From positions 1 through 13,256 of the forward strand of contig JAWLCG010000105.1 in the NCBI GenBank assembly GCA_041687295.1: 13,256 nt of DNA, read 5' to 3'. The notes beneath the pieces are model-generated. The model was not told where the DNA came from and made no database searches. It saw only the letters and a list, made by a program, of their open reading frames with translations. This document shows, in pieces, positions 5,848 to 13,035 of this stretch (its first letter is position 1; each line of letters begins with the position of its first letter). The translations under genes were made by a program, and so were the position numbers. Source of the stretch: JAWLCG01 sp041687295. GTDB taxonomy: Bacteria; Planctomycetota; Phycisphaerae; SM23-33; FEN-1343.

Positions 5848-6921
5848 ATGGGGACGCTGTTTCCCGATCTTGACGAGCAGGCCCTGGCCTTGGCCGAGCG
5901 GGTGGACCCGCGGTATGCGCCGGTCTGGCAGGGCCGGCCGGCGGCTGAGCGGGCGGCCCTGGCGCGGTACTACCTGCCCCACGGTTCGGCCAAGTCGACG
6001 CTGAGCCCCAGCCGTCCGCGAGTGGTGAAGTGGTACTGCCCGTTCGCGGACCAGCGGCAGTTCCCGTCGGGACACCGCTACTGCATCAACGTCTACACGG
6101 GCTGTGCCCACGGGTGCGTCTACTGCTACGCGGCCGGCTACCTGGCGATGGACGCCCGGCCCAAGACGGACTTCCGACGGATGCTCTTGCGCGACCTGGC
6201 GGACCTGGAGGCCTTTGACGTGCCGGCCGCGCCGGTTCATTTGTCGAACAGCACCGATTGTCTGCAGCCTCTGGAGGCCGAGCGGGGCGATACGCTGTTC
6301 ACGCTGCGGCAGTTGGTCGAGCACAGGCGTCGGTTCACCACACTGACGCTGCTGACCAAGAACCCCTCCCTGGCGGCCAGGCCGGAGTACCTGCAGGCCC
6401 TGGGGGCGCTGGATGAAGGGCCGGGGCGACGCGTGGTGGTGGAGGTGAGCCTGGCCTTCTGGCGCGAGGACGTCGCCCGGGCCTACGATCCCGGCGCTCC
6501 GAGCGTGGCTGATCGCGTCGCCGCCATCCGCGCGTTGCGGCGGGCGGGCCTGGCCGTGGTGCTTCGCGTCTCGCCGACCTACCCCATCGATCAGGCTCCG
6601 CCCGGGCAGACCGCACCGCAGACAAGGGCCGACCTTCAGGCACTGGCCCGGCTGGCCGGCGAGGAGGGCATCGGGCGGATCGTCCACACGCCGGCGAAGA
6701 TTGTTCGGCCCCGCCACGGCGGGCTGCACCCGCGCATGGCGGCCATGCTCCAGCTCTATCGCCGCCTGGCCGGCTCACAGGGGCTGGAGTTCCGCGGCGG
6801 GGCCTGGCGGCTTCCACACGCGGTGGCCCAACACGCCATCGTGGGGCCGGTCCAGGACGTCTGCAGGTCGCACGGCATCCAGGCCGTCTTCTGCAGGAGT
6901 CATCTGTTGGAGACGCGGTAG
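5848..6921 (+). CDS. Radical SAM protein, SPL-like / Rv2578c family
   Basis: This 357-aa protein has one radical SAM domain. NVYTGCAHGCVYCYA supplies the CX3CX2C cluster ligands (Cys86, Cys90, Cys93) for the [4Fe-4S] centre that cleaves S-adenosylmethionine. Further family marks are LSNSTDCLQPLE (132-143), LTLLTKNP (166-173), VEVSLAFW (198-205) and VVLRVSPTYP (237-246), seen in the spore-photoproduct-lyase-like and Rv2578c groups. True spore photoproduct lyase repairs UV-damaged thymine dimers; the reaction of this broader group is generally unknown. I chose the ATG at 5848 because the protein begins MGTLFPDLDEQA, while an in-frame ATG at 5812 adds a Cys-rich stretch overlapping intergenic DNA. 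The leader GGTTGGGGGC is a weak ribosome site. It appears to be a single-gene unit, flanked by repeats on both sides. Confidence 0.82.
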   Translation: MGTLFPDLDEQALALAERVDPRYAPVWQGRPAAERAALARYYLPHGSAKSTLSPSRPRVVKWYCPFADQRQFPSGHRYCINVYTGCAHGCVYCYAAGYLAMDARPKTDFRRMLLRDLADLEAFDVPAAPVHLSNSTDCLQPLEAERGDTLFTLRQLVEHRRRFTTLTLLTKNPSLAARPEYLQALGALDEGPGRRVVVEVSLAFWREDVARAYDPGAPSVADRVAAIRALRRAGLAVVLRVSPTYPIDQAPPGQTAPQTRADLQALARLAGEEGIGRIVHTPAKIVRPRHGGLHPRMAAMLQLYRRLAGSQGLEFRGGAWRLPHAVAQHAIVGPVQDVCRSHGIQAVFCRSHLLETR

Positions 6922-6926
6922 TCCAG

Positions 6927-7071
6927 TAGGGTGTGCAGGTTCGCGGAGCGTCAGCGGAGCGGTTCTGCACACGGAACGAGGGCGCCAGAGAGCCCGCGAG
7001 AGGCCGGGGCCGAGGTTGCGTGCGCAGAACCCCGCCTGCGCTGGCGCTGCGGCGGGAACCTGCACACCCTA
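6927..7071. repeat. TAGGGTGTGCAG double-hairpin (REPIN-like) element, copy 2
   Basis: This 145-bp element starts with TAGGGTGTGCAG and ends with its exact reverse complement CTGCACACCCTA (7060-7071). The left hairpin pairs GTGTGCAG (6931-6938) with CTGCACAC (6965-6972). The right hairpin pairs GTGCGCAG (7020-7027) with CTGCACAC (7060-7067), one mismatch, with an inner CCCGCC/GGCGGG stem. The right half is a diverged inverted copy of the left. This layout, two REP-type hairpins facing each other, is that of a REPIN, elements usually mobilised by a RAYT transposase; none is encoded here. It starts five bases after the radical SAM stop codon. Confidence 0.78.
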
Positions 7072-7119
7072 CCCGCTGAGGCCAACCGGTTTTTGCTCGC
7101 GGTGTCTTTGACGCCGCGC

Positions 7120-7125
7120 TAGAAT
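7120..7125 (+). promoter_or_regulatory. Possible -10 box (TAGAAT) for the glycosidase gene
   Basis: TAGAAT is a good -10 match in a GC-rich region, between the repeat element and the glycosidase start, giving a leader of about 70 bases. The nearest T-rich -35 candidate (TTGCTC, 7093-7098) is too far at 21 bases, so this is a weak prediction. Confidence 0.35.
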
Positions 7126-7202
7126 GGCTGGCCGGGTTGCACGAGTGGGACCACACGTCTGGGCCGGTCGCAGGGCCGGCCTCTGGAATGGGAGGCGCAG
7201 CC

Positions 7203-9821
7203 ATGCGGCACTGTGCGGTGACGGTTCTTGTGGCGGTGATTCTGGGGCTTTGCACGCAATCGGCCCTGGCCCAGGCGGACGAGGCGACGACGCCCACGCA
7301 GACCGGGCCCGGCTACGTCTGGTGGGAGGGCGAGGACGCCGTCGAGGCCAACTTCCCGCCGGCCAGCGAGGCCCCGCGGCAGGACGGGCTGCCCGGCTCG
7401 GCCCGGGAGATCCTCTCCGGCGGCGACTGGCTCCTGGCCAGCGGGCCTGTGCCGGAGGGCGGCTTTGGGGCGAGCTACCGCATCGAGGTGCCCGAGGGCG
7501 GCGAGTACGAGCTGTGGGCCCGCGTGGGCTGGCGGGGCTGGGCGGGCAACGAGTGGCGCTTCGACGAGGACGACTGGAAGCTCGCCTCCGCCGACGATTC
7601 GTTCCACCAGGCCGTCCACTTCGCCCAGTTCCGCCCGGCCAGCTGGACGCTGGTCGACCGCGTCACACTCGAGCCTGGCACGCACACGTTCCAGATCCGC
7701 ATCGCCGGCCAGGCCGAGGCCCTGCAGGGCTTCGACTGCTTCGTCCTGGCGAAGCGCCCCTTCGTGCCGCTGGGCAAGTACCGCCCCGACGAAACCATCG
7801 ACACACGCCCCCTCCGCGAGGGCGGCGGGGGGTGGTGGCCCTTCCAGCCGCCGTACCTCCCCGATGCCACCAAGGGCCTGGACCTCTCGACGATGAACGC
7901 CCCCGTCGACGAGCACGGCTTCGTCGAGATGCGCGACGGCGAGCTGTTCTTCGCCGACGGGGAGCCGGTGCGGTTCTGGGGCATCAACACGGGTTATCAC
8001 AACGGGCACATGGTCTTCCCGACGCACGCGACGGCCGACCGCATGGCCGAGCACTTCGCGCGGATCGGCGTCAACTGCGTCCGCATCCACGTGCTGCACG
8101 CGGCCAACAGCCTGATCGACCCCACGCGCGACGACACGCAGCACTTCAACGAAGACCGGCTCGACCGGCTGGAGTACTGGGTGGCCGCCCTGCGCAAGAA
8201 GGGCATCTACATCAACCTCGACCTGGTCTTCCATCGCGAGTTCAAGGCCGGCGACGAGATCGACTTCGAGCTCACCCAGGCCGCCGCCGAGGAGGGCTAC
8301 AACGTCTCGTGGGCGGCGGGCAGCGCGGCCCTGTTCCACCCGCGCGCGATCGAGCTCAACCGCGTCCTCTACCGCAAGCTGCTCGAGCGGACCAACCCCT
8401 ACACCGGCCTGCGGTGGCTCGACGACCCGCAGATGGCCATGCTGACGATCCAGAACGAGCAGTCGATCTTCTGGGGCACCACGAACATCCACAAGGGGGC
8501 CGTCCGCGAGCTGCTCGATCGGCTATACACCGACTGGCTGCGGCAGCGCTACGCCAGCCAGGCCGAGCTGGCCGAGGCGTGGCAGGTGCCGGACCAGCGC
8601 TCGCCGTTCGAGGAGGGTGAGGACCTCGATGAGGGAGTCATCCGCCTGGGGCAGGTGGGCGTGCAGTCGGCCCCGCACCTGGTGCAGCGGGGGCTCGACC
8701 AGATCCGCTTCCTCTACGACGTGGAGACGGGCTTCTACCGCGACACCCTCGCGGCCATGCGCGAGTGGGGGGTGCAGTGCCCGATCATCACCTCCAACTG
8801 GGCCGGCGCGGGCCAGACGACGCGCCTGGTGCTGCAGGCGTCGGCGCTGGGCGGGATCGTCGACCGGCACGACTACTTCAACGCCGCCCAGTCGATGCTC
8901 GCCCAGGTGGGCCGGGGGATTCCGGGCTCGGCCTTCGACCAGGTGGCCGGGCGGGGGTTCAGCATCTCCGAGTGGAACCACGGCGTGGACGGCCAGTACG
9001 CGCCCGAGACGATGCCGCTGGTGGCGACGGTGGGGGCCTTCCAGGGCTGGGACGCGCTGTTCCAGTTCACCGCGACCTCCCCGACGTGGGAGACCTACCT
9101 GCGCGGCCTGAACGTGACGGCCGCCCACCAGGCGCTCTACCCGGCCGCCGCCCTGATCTTCCGCCGCCAGGATATCCGCCCCGGCGAGGTGGTCTACGAG
9201 CGGCGGCGCGACCCGGCCTGGCAGTTCAGCTTCGAGCGCGAGCAGCGCCGCGTGCCGGCCGAGTTGCTGGCCATCGGGCGGGTGCTCAACGTCTACGTCG
9301 ACGAGCCGCAGGACGACCTGCTGCGGCAGGACATGGTCGATGAGCTGTGGGACCGCGAGCAGGGCATCTGCCGGGCCAACACGGGCCAGTTCGAGTGGCG
9401 CTACGGCGAGGGGTGGATGCGCCTCGACGCCGAACGCACGCAGGGCGCCTTCGGCGCGATCGGTGGCCGGGCCATCGAGTGCCCCGACGTGACGGTCCAG
9501 ACGCCCAACGCGTTCTGCGCGATCCTGGTGCAGAGCCTCGACGGCCAGGCCATCCCGCAGGCGTCGCGCCTGCTGGTCTCGGCGGCGGGTCGGGCGATGA
9601 ACCAGCAGGCCGGCGACGAGGGCGACCAGGCCCAGCCGCCCTGCCTGATGGAGCCGGTGACCGGCACCGTCAGCGTCCGCACGCCGGCGACGCGCGTCTA
9701 CGCCCTGAGCGCCTTCGGCGACCGCCTGGACGAGGTGGACGCCCAGCGCGACGGCGAGCAGCTGCGCTTCGAACTCACCGGCGAGCCGCAGGTGCTGTTC
9801 TACGAGCTGACGGGCGAGTGA
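7203..9821 (+). CDS. Secreted multidomain glycoside hydrolase, clan GH-A-like (cellulase superfamily)
   Basis: This 872-aa protein has a Sec signal peptide (MRHCAVTVLVAVILGLC..., likely cut after Ala23 in SALA). Residues ~35-185 look like a beta-sandwich carbohydrate-binding or jelly-roll domain (YVWWEGEDA, GGEYELWARV, GTHTFQIRI, GFDCFVLAKR). A TIM-barrel catalytic region of ~230-650 follows, with PVRFWGIN (255-262), IGVNCVRIHVLHA, WLDDPQMAMLTIQNEQS (Asn418-Glu419, the Asn-Glu acid/base of clan GH-A at strand 4) and SISEWN (Glu590, likely nucleophile at strand 7). A beta-rich C-terminal part (650-872) has no recognised domain. It would cleave glycosidic bonds outside the cytoplasm; the GH family and substrate are not assignable by eye. 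Start: GGGAGG lies about six to nine bases before this ATG, and an upstream in-frame ATG at 7137 would bury the signal peptide. It converges on the sulfatase gene. Confidence 0.8.
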   Translation: MRHCAVTVLVAVILGLCTQSALAQADEATTPTQTGPGYVWWEGEDAVEANFPPASEAPRQDGLPGSAREILSGGDWLLASGPVPEGGFGASYRIEVPEGGEYELWARVGWRGWAGNEWRFDEDDWKLASADDSFHQAVHFAQFRPASWTLVDRVTLEPGTHTFQIRIAGQAEALQGFDCFVLAKRPFVPLGKYRPDETIDTRPLREGGGGWWPFQPPYLPDATKGLDLSTMNAPVDEHGFVEMRDGELFFADGEPVRFWGINTGYHNGHMVFPTHATADRMAEHFARIGVNCVRIHVLHAANSLIDPTRDDTQHFNEDRLDRLEYWVAALRKKGIYINLDLVFHREFKAGDEIDFELTQAAAEEGYNVSWAAGSAALFHPRAIELNRVLYRKLLERTNPYTGLRWLDDPQMAMLTIQNEQSIFWGTTNIHKGAVRELLDRLYTDWLRQRYASQAELAEAWQVPDQRSPFEEGEDLDEGVIRLGQVGVQSAPHLVQRGLDQIRFLYDVETGFYRDTLAAMREWGVQCPIITSNWAGAGQTTRLVLQASALGGIVDRHDYFNAAQSMLAQVGRGIPGSAFDQVAGRGFSISEWNHGVDGQYAPETMPLVATVGAFQGWDALFQFTATSPTWETYLRGLNVTAAHQALYPAAALIFRRQDIRPGEVVYERRRDPAWQFSFEREQRRVPAELLAIGRVLNVYVDEPQDDLLRQDMVDELWDREQGICRANTGQFEWRYGEGWMRLDAERTQGAFGAIGGRAIECPDVTVQTPNAFCAILVQSLDGQAIPQASRLLVSAAGRAMNQQAGDEGDQAQPPCLMEPVTGTVSVRTPATRVYALSAFGDRLDEVDAQRDGEQLRFELTGEPQVLFYELTGE

Positions 9822-9825
9822 TCCC

Positions 9826-9909
9826 GTAGGGCGGGCACGGCCCGCCGCGGGGGCGCCAGACCGTACCGTGGCGCCAGGGGCCATCGTCGACGGGCGATGC
9901 CCGCCCCAC
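9826..9909. repeat. REP-like palindromic element between convergent genes, copy 2
   Basis: The first 22 bases (9826-9847) are identical to 275-296. Here the element is complete: it opens GTAGGGCGGGCA and closes TGCCCGCCCCAC (9898-9909), an inverted repeat with one mismatch. Inside is another perfect stem, GGCGCCA (9852-9858) with TGGCGCC (9869-9875). It fills nearly the whole gap between the glycosidase stop and the convergent sulfatase stop, so it may also block read-through from both sides; no T-tract is present. Confidence 0.7.
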
Positions 9910-9921
9910 GAAGGGCGTTCG

Positions 9922-11364
9922 TCACGTGTTCAGATTGTGGGGCAGCTCGAGGCCCTGGCGGGCCATGCGGACGCGCCAGGCGTCGCGGTCCTCCCCGGGG
10001 TCGGGGAAGATCGGGCTGGGCACCCGGGCCGTGCGGAAGAGCGCCTCGGCCCGGGCGACGACGTCGGGATGGTGGCTGGCCAGGTCGTTGCGCTCGGAGG
10101 GGTCGGCGTTGGCGTCGTAGAGCTCGGTGGGCTGATCGGGGTGGGGGCGGTAGGCCTTCCATTGCCCCATCCGCACGGCCTGCTCGGCCCCGAAGGTCTC
10201 GCAGAACTCCCAGTAGAAGTAGTCGCGCTGGGGGATCGAGCCCTCGCCGCGAAGCATGCCCGCGATGCTCACACCGTCGAGCCCCGGCGGCGCAGCGGCC
10301 CCGGCCAGCTCGGCGGCGGTGGCGAAGAAGTCGTAGAACGCCCAGGGGTCATCGCAGACGGCCCCCGCGGGCGTGTGGCCTGGCCAGTGGGCGATCATCG
10401 GCACGCGGAGCCCGCCCTCGTTGAGGTTGCCCTTGCCGCCGCGGAAGGGCCCGCTGTGGCCGAAGAAGTCGTCGAAGGTCGGCAGGCCCTCCTCGGCCTT
10501 GACGTAGCTGCGGGCGCTGTAGCCGTTGTCGCTGCAGAAGAAGATCAGCGTGTTGTCGAAGACGCCCAGCTCCTTGAGCAGGGCGACCACCCGGCCGACC
10601 TCGTCGTCCATCCGCGTGATCATGGCCGCCCACTCCTTGTGGCGGACGTCGGGCCAGTCCAGCTCGGCGTAGCGGCCCAGTTCCGGCACGGCCAGCGAGC
10701 CGTGGGGGATCGTGTAGGCCAGGTACAGGAACATCGGCCGATCCGCATTGGCGCGGATGAACTGCCGCGAGGCCTCCGCGTAGACGTCGAACGAGTACTG
10801 CGCGGCCGAGGGGTCGGCCATCATGTCCAACACGATGCGGCCCTGGCTGTCGTAGCGGCGGGGCCGGTTGTGGTTGAAGCCCTCGTGCTGGGGATACGGC
10901 GTGCGGGTCTCGTTCTCGAAGAGGTAGGGCGGGTAGTAGCTGTGGGCGTGCCGCTGGTTGAGGTAGCCGCGGAACTGCTCGAAGCCCTTCTGCCGCGGCT
11001 GGCCGGACTGGTCCTCCACGGCCAGACCCCACTTGCCGAACAGCCCCGTCGCGTAGCCGGCCGCGTGCAGGGCCTCGGCCACCGTCACGTCGGAGGGCTG
11101 GAGGTGGTGGCGGTAGCCCTCGACCATATTGGCCCGGACGGTCGCATGGCCGCTGTGCAGGCCCTGCATCAGCGTGCTGCGGGCCGGGGCGCAGATCGGC
11201 GAGCCGCAGTAGCACTGCGTGAACCGCGTGCCGCCGGCGGCCAGGGCGTCGATGTGGGGCGTGGCGATCTTGCCCTGGCCGTAGCAGCCCAGGTCGCCCC
11301 AGCTCAGGTCGTCGGACATGATCCACAGGATGTTCGGGCGCGGGTCGTCGCGGCGTGCGGTCAC
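9922..11364 (-). CDS. Formylglycine-dependent sulfatase (arylsulfatase superfamily)
   Basis: This 480-aa sulfatase removes sulfate esters. NILWIMSDDLSWGDLGCYG (11-29) gives the calcium ligands Asp18 and Asp19. The signature C58-APAR62-STLMQGLHSGH contains the Cys matured to formylglycine. Further active-site residues are Lys111 in LFGKWG, His221 in TIPHG, Asp279-Asn280 in CSDNGY, and Lys311 in RGGKGN. The GTG start at 11362-11364 has AAGGAG six bases upstream. An upstream in-frame ATG at 11485-11487 lacks a ribosome site and overlaps the promoter. With this start there is no signal peptide, so the enzyme looks cytoplasmic, unlike most Planctomycetes polysaccharide sulfatases. It would need a formylglycine-generating enzyme, not seen here. 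The substrate is unknown; the nearby glycosidase and sugar operon suggest a sulfated glycan fragment. Confidence 0.92.
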   Translation of the reverse strand: MTARRDDPRPNILWIMSDDLSWGDLGCYGQGKIATPHIDALAAGGTRFTQCYCGSPICAPARSTLMQGLHSGHATVRANMVEGYRHHLQPSDVTVAEALHAAGYATGLFGKWGLAVEDQSGQPRQKGFEQFRGYLNQRHAHSYYPPYLFENETRTPYPQHEGFNHNRPRRYDSQGRIVLDMMADPSAAQYSFDVYAEASRQFIRANADRPMFLYLAYTIPHGSLAVPELGRYAELDWPDVRHKEWAAMITRMDDEVGRVVALLKELGVFDNTLIFFCSDNGYSARSYVKAEEGLPTFDDFFGHSGPFRGGKGNLNEGGLRVPMIAHWPGHTPAGAVCDDPWAFYDFFATAAELAGAAAPPGLDGVSIAGMLRGEGSIPQRDYFYWEFCETFGAEQAVRMGQWKAYRPHPDQPTELYDANADPSERNDLASHHPDVVARAEALFRTARVPSPIFPDPGEDRDAWRVRMARQGLELPHNLNT

Positions 11365-11406
11365 GGCGGTCTCCTTTGGGCGAGGGGCTGCGGGTCGGTC
11401 TGTCCG

Positions 11407-11434
11407 AGTGTAGCGGCCCGGCCGGTGGAGGCAA
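11407..11434 (-). promoter_or_regulatory. Sigma-70-like promoter of the sulfatase gene
   Basis: On the minus strand, TTGCCT (11434-11429) and TACACT (11412-11407) are separated by 16 bases. A start about seven bases downstream would give a leader of ~36 bases ending in AAGGAG and the GTG start. It is the best -35/-10 pair in the window and supports the shorter start for the sulfatase. Confidence 0.5.
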
Positions 11435-11482
11435 GCCTCTGCCGCGGCCGATGTGCCTGTGGCCGCGGGCCCGGCGGGGCGG

Positions 11483-11488
11483 TACAAT
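11483..11488 (+). promoter_or_regulatory. Possible -10 box (TACAAT) for the nitrilase-like gene
   Basis: TACAAT is the only AT-rich hexamer in the GC-rich divergent gap on this strand and lies 37 bases before the ATG at 11526. No recognisable -35 stands 16-18 bases upstream. Its distance to the ribosome site AAGGAG (11514-11519) is reasonable. Confidence 0.4.
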
Positions 11489-11525
11489 CGGCCCGAGTCG
11501 AGAAACCCCCGTCAAGGAGTGCGCG

Positions 11526-12518
11526 ATGAGCTCGCTGATCGACGTCGTCAGCATGACGATGCGTGGCCTGGGCTGCGGCGACGTGGCCCGCAACCGCCAG
11601 GCCGTGCTGGATGTGGTGGACCAGGCCCTTCGCGGCCCGGCCGACCTGGTGTGCCTGCCGGAGACCTTCACCCTGGCCGGCCTGGGGCCCGAAACCTGCG
11701 TCATCGCCGAGCCCGCCCGCTACACCGAGCCGGTGCCCGGCCCGACCACCGACGCCTTCGCCATCCGCGCCCGTGAGCACCGCTGCTACATCCTGTGCCC
11801 GATCCTGACCCAGCGCGACGGCCGGACCTACAACTCCGCCGTGCTGCTCGACCGCCAGGGCCAGGTCGCCGGCGTGTACGACAAGCAGAACCCCGTCACC
11901 GTTACGGGCGACTACACCCACATCGAGGCCGACGCCACTCCCGGCCAGCACGCCGGCGTGTTCGACCTGGACTGCGGGCCCATCGGCGTGCGGATCTGCT
12001 TCGACGCGACCTTCCCCGACGCCTGGACTCCGCTGGCCGAGGCGGGCGTGCGGCTGGTGGTCTGGCCCAGCGCGTACCCGGGCGGCCTGGCGCTGCGGAC
12101 GTACGCCTTCATGCATCAGTTCTGGGTGGTCTCGGCCACCGGGGGGTTGCCGGCCGTCGTGGTCGATCCGTGCGGGCAGGTGGTGGCCTCGGCCGACGAG
12201 GGGGGGCGGTTCTTTCGCCACCGGCTCAACCTCGACTACGTCGTGAGCCACTGCGACTTCAACTACGCCATCCCCGCCCGCCTGGCCGAGGCGTACGGCG
12301 AGCGGGTTCGCGTGAGCTGGCACCCGGCCGAGCAGCGGATGCTCGTCGAGCCGCTCGACCCGGCCATCACCACCGCCCAACTCCGCGAGCAGTTCGGCTT
12401 CGAGCCCATCGACGACTACACCCGCCGGCACCGCGAGGTCTACCGCCAGGTCCTCGCCGGCGAGCCGCTGGCCCCCCAAACCGCCCCGCCCGGCTCCCGC
12501 CAACAGTGGCGGCCGTGA
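11526..12518 (+). CDS. Carbon-nitrogen hydrolase (nitrilase superfamily)
   Basis: This 330-aa cytoplasmic enzyme has the Glu-Lys-Cys triad of the nitrilase superfamily: Glu46 in CLPETF, Lys120 in VYDKQNPV and Cys158 in VRICFDATFPD. Members hydrolyse amides, N-carbamoyl groups or, rarely, nitriles, through a thioester on the Cys. The C-terminal ~85 residues (245-330, with DFNYAIPARLAEAYG and a Tyr-Arg-rich DDYTRRHREVYRQVL) go beyond the core. The ATG has AAGGAG six bases upstream; an in-frame extension to 11355 runs over the divergent promoter region and is rejected. It is divergent from the sulfatase gene (161-bp gap) and followed directly by a repeat array, so it seems monocistronic. The substrate is unknown; a link to amide sugars is speculation. 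Confidence 0.85.
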   Translation: MSSLIDVVSMTMRGLGCGDVARNRQAVLDVVDQALRGPADLVCLPETFTLAGLGPETCVIAEPARYTEPVPGPTTDAFAIRAREHRCYILCPILTQRDGRTYNSAVLLDRQGQVAGVYDKQNPVTVTGDYTHIEADATPGQHAGVFDLDCGPIGVRICFDATFPDAWTPLAEAGVRLVVWPSAYPGGLALRTYAFMHQFWVVSATGGLPAVVVDPCGQVVASADEGGRFFRHRLNLDYVVSHCDFNYAIPARLAEAYGERVRVSWHPAEQRMLVEPLDPAITTAQLREQFGFEPIDDYTRRHREVYRQVLAGEPLAPQTAPPGSRQQWRP

Positions 12519-12520
12519 AC

Positions 12521-12813
12521 TGGGTTCGTTTCGATGGCGGAAAACGGCCGTAAGGTCCCTGCGTGAACGGCGTTCTGCTGTTGGAAATTGGGTTCGTTTC
12601 GTCAGAACCCCCCATTGGCCGCCCGGCGCTTTGGAGTGCGGCGACGCAGTCGCCGCTTTGGCTTGGGCGGCCTGGAGCCAAAGCGGCGAATCCTTCGCCG
12701 CACTCCATACGGCCCAGGCCGCCTGGTCGGAATTGGGTTCGTTCGGTACGCGGGAAACGCGCGCAAGGGGCTTCGTTCCAAGGGTTAGAGTTGCACCCAA
12801 TTGGGTTCGTTTC
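12521..12813. repeat. Tandem ~68-70-nt repeat array with TGGGTTCGTTTC core
   Basis: The core occurs at 12521-12532, 12589-12600, 12734 (as TGGGTTCGTTCG) and 12802-12813. Spacings are 68, 145 and 68. The 145 interval contains a 74-bp palindrome; without it the unit is 71. On the minus strand, units translate in the same frame to similar peptides ending RFPPSKRTQF and RFPRTERTQF, showing that whole units, not only cores, are related. No start, ribosome site or conserved protein accompanies them. From memory, similar KRTQF-encoding repeats litter Phycisphaerae-type genomes. Confidence 0.65.
12633..12706. repeat. 74-bp nested palindromic element
   Basis: The outer arms GGAGTGCGGCGA (12633-12644) and TCGCCGCACTCC (12695-12706) are perfectly complementary, 12 bp. 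The inner arms TCGCCGCTTTGGCT (12650-12663) and AGCCAAAGCGGCGA (12676-12689) are perfectly complementary, 14 bp, with a 12-nt loop. TCGCCGC/GCGGCGA recurs in both arms, so each half can also fold alone, a REPIN-like plan. It sits in the middle unit of the tandem array. Confidence 0.75.
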
Positions 12814-13035
12814 AACGGGACCGGTCTTGGCGACTCCTGGCGTAGTTTCAATTATTGAGTTTTTATTGCGTTCTACGAGGGGTCGCCCTGTGCACCACAA
12901 TATTTGATGCAGTAACGCGTTAAAGCATTGACGCATTGACGGAAGCCTCCCTCGTCTCCGGGGTCTGCAGATTCCGCTCCACTTTTTCCGAAGCGCCAAC
13001 GCCTTCCCCGCGACTACCCCCCTGGCCCTGATCGG

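Noticed and set aside
7137..7202. Upstream in-frame start for the glycosidase
   Set aside because: Would place 22 polar residues before the signal peptide; GGGAGG precedes the ATG at 7203.
11365..11487. N-terminal extension of the sulfatase to the ATG at 11487
   Set aside because: No ribosome site, no signal peptide in the extension, and it covers the predicted promoter and most of the divergent gap.
9868..11529. 553-codon plus-strand open frame opposite the sulfatase
   Set aside because: The sulfatase has the CxPxR signature, a promoter and a ribosome site; this frame has none.
12521..12813. CRISPR array
   Set aside because: Only four cores of about 12 nt, with related rather than unique 56-59-nt spacers and no cas gene.
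11361..12851. 496-codon minus-strand open frame covering the nitrilase-like gene and repeat array
   Set aside because: Begins in the repeat array and is antisense to a complete Glu-Lys-Cys hydrolase; its KRTQF/NEPN peptides are translated repeats.
12845..12945. Possible replication origin or attachment site in the AT-richer stretch
   Set aside because: Only a 10-bp palindrome and a doubled 8-mer are seen; no DnaA boxes, iterons or integrase.
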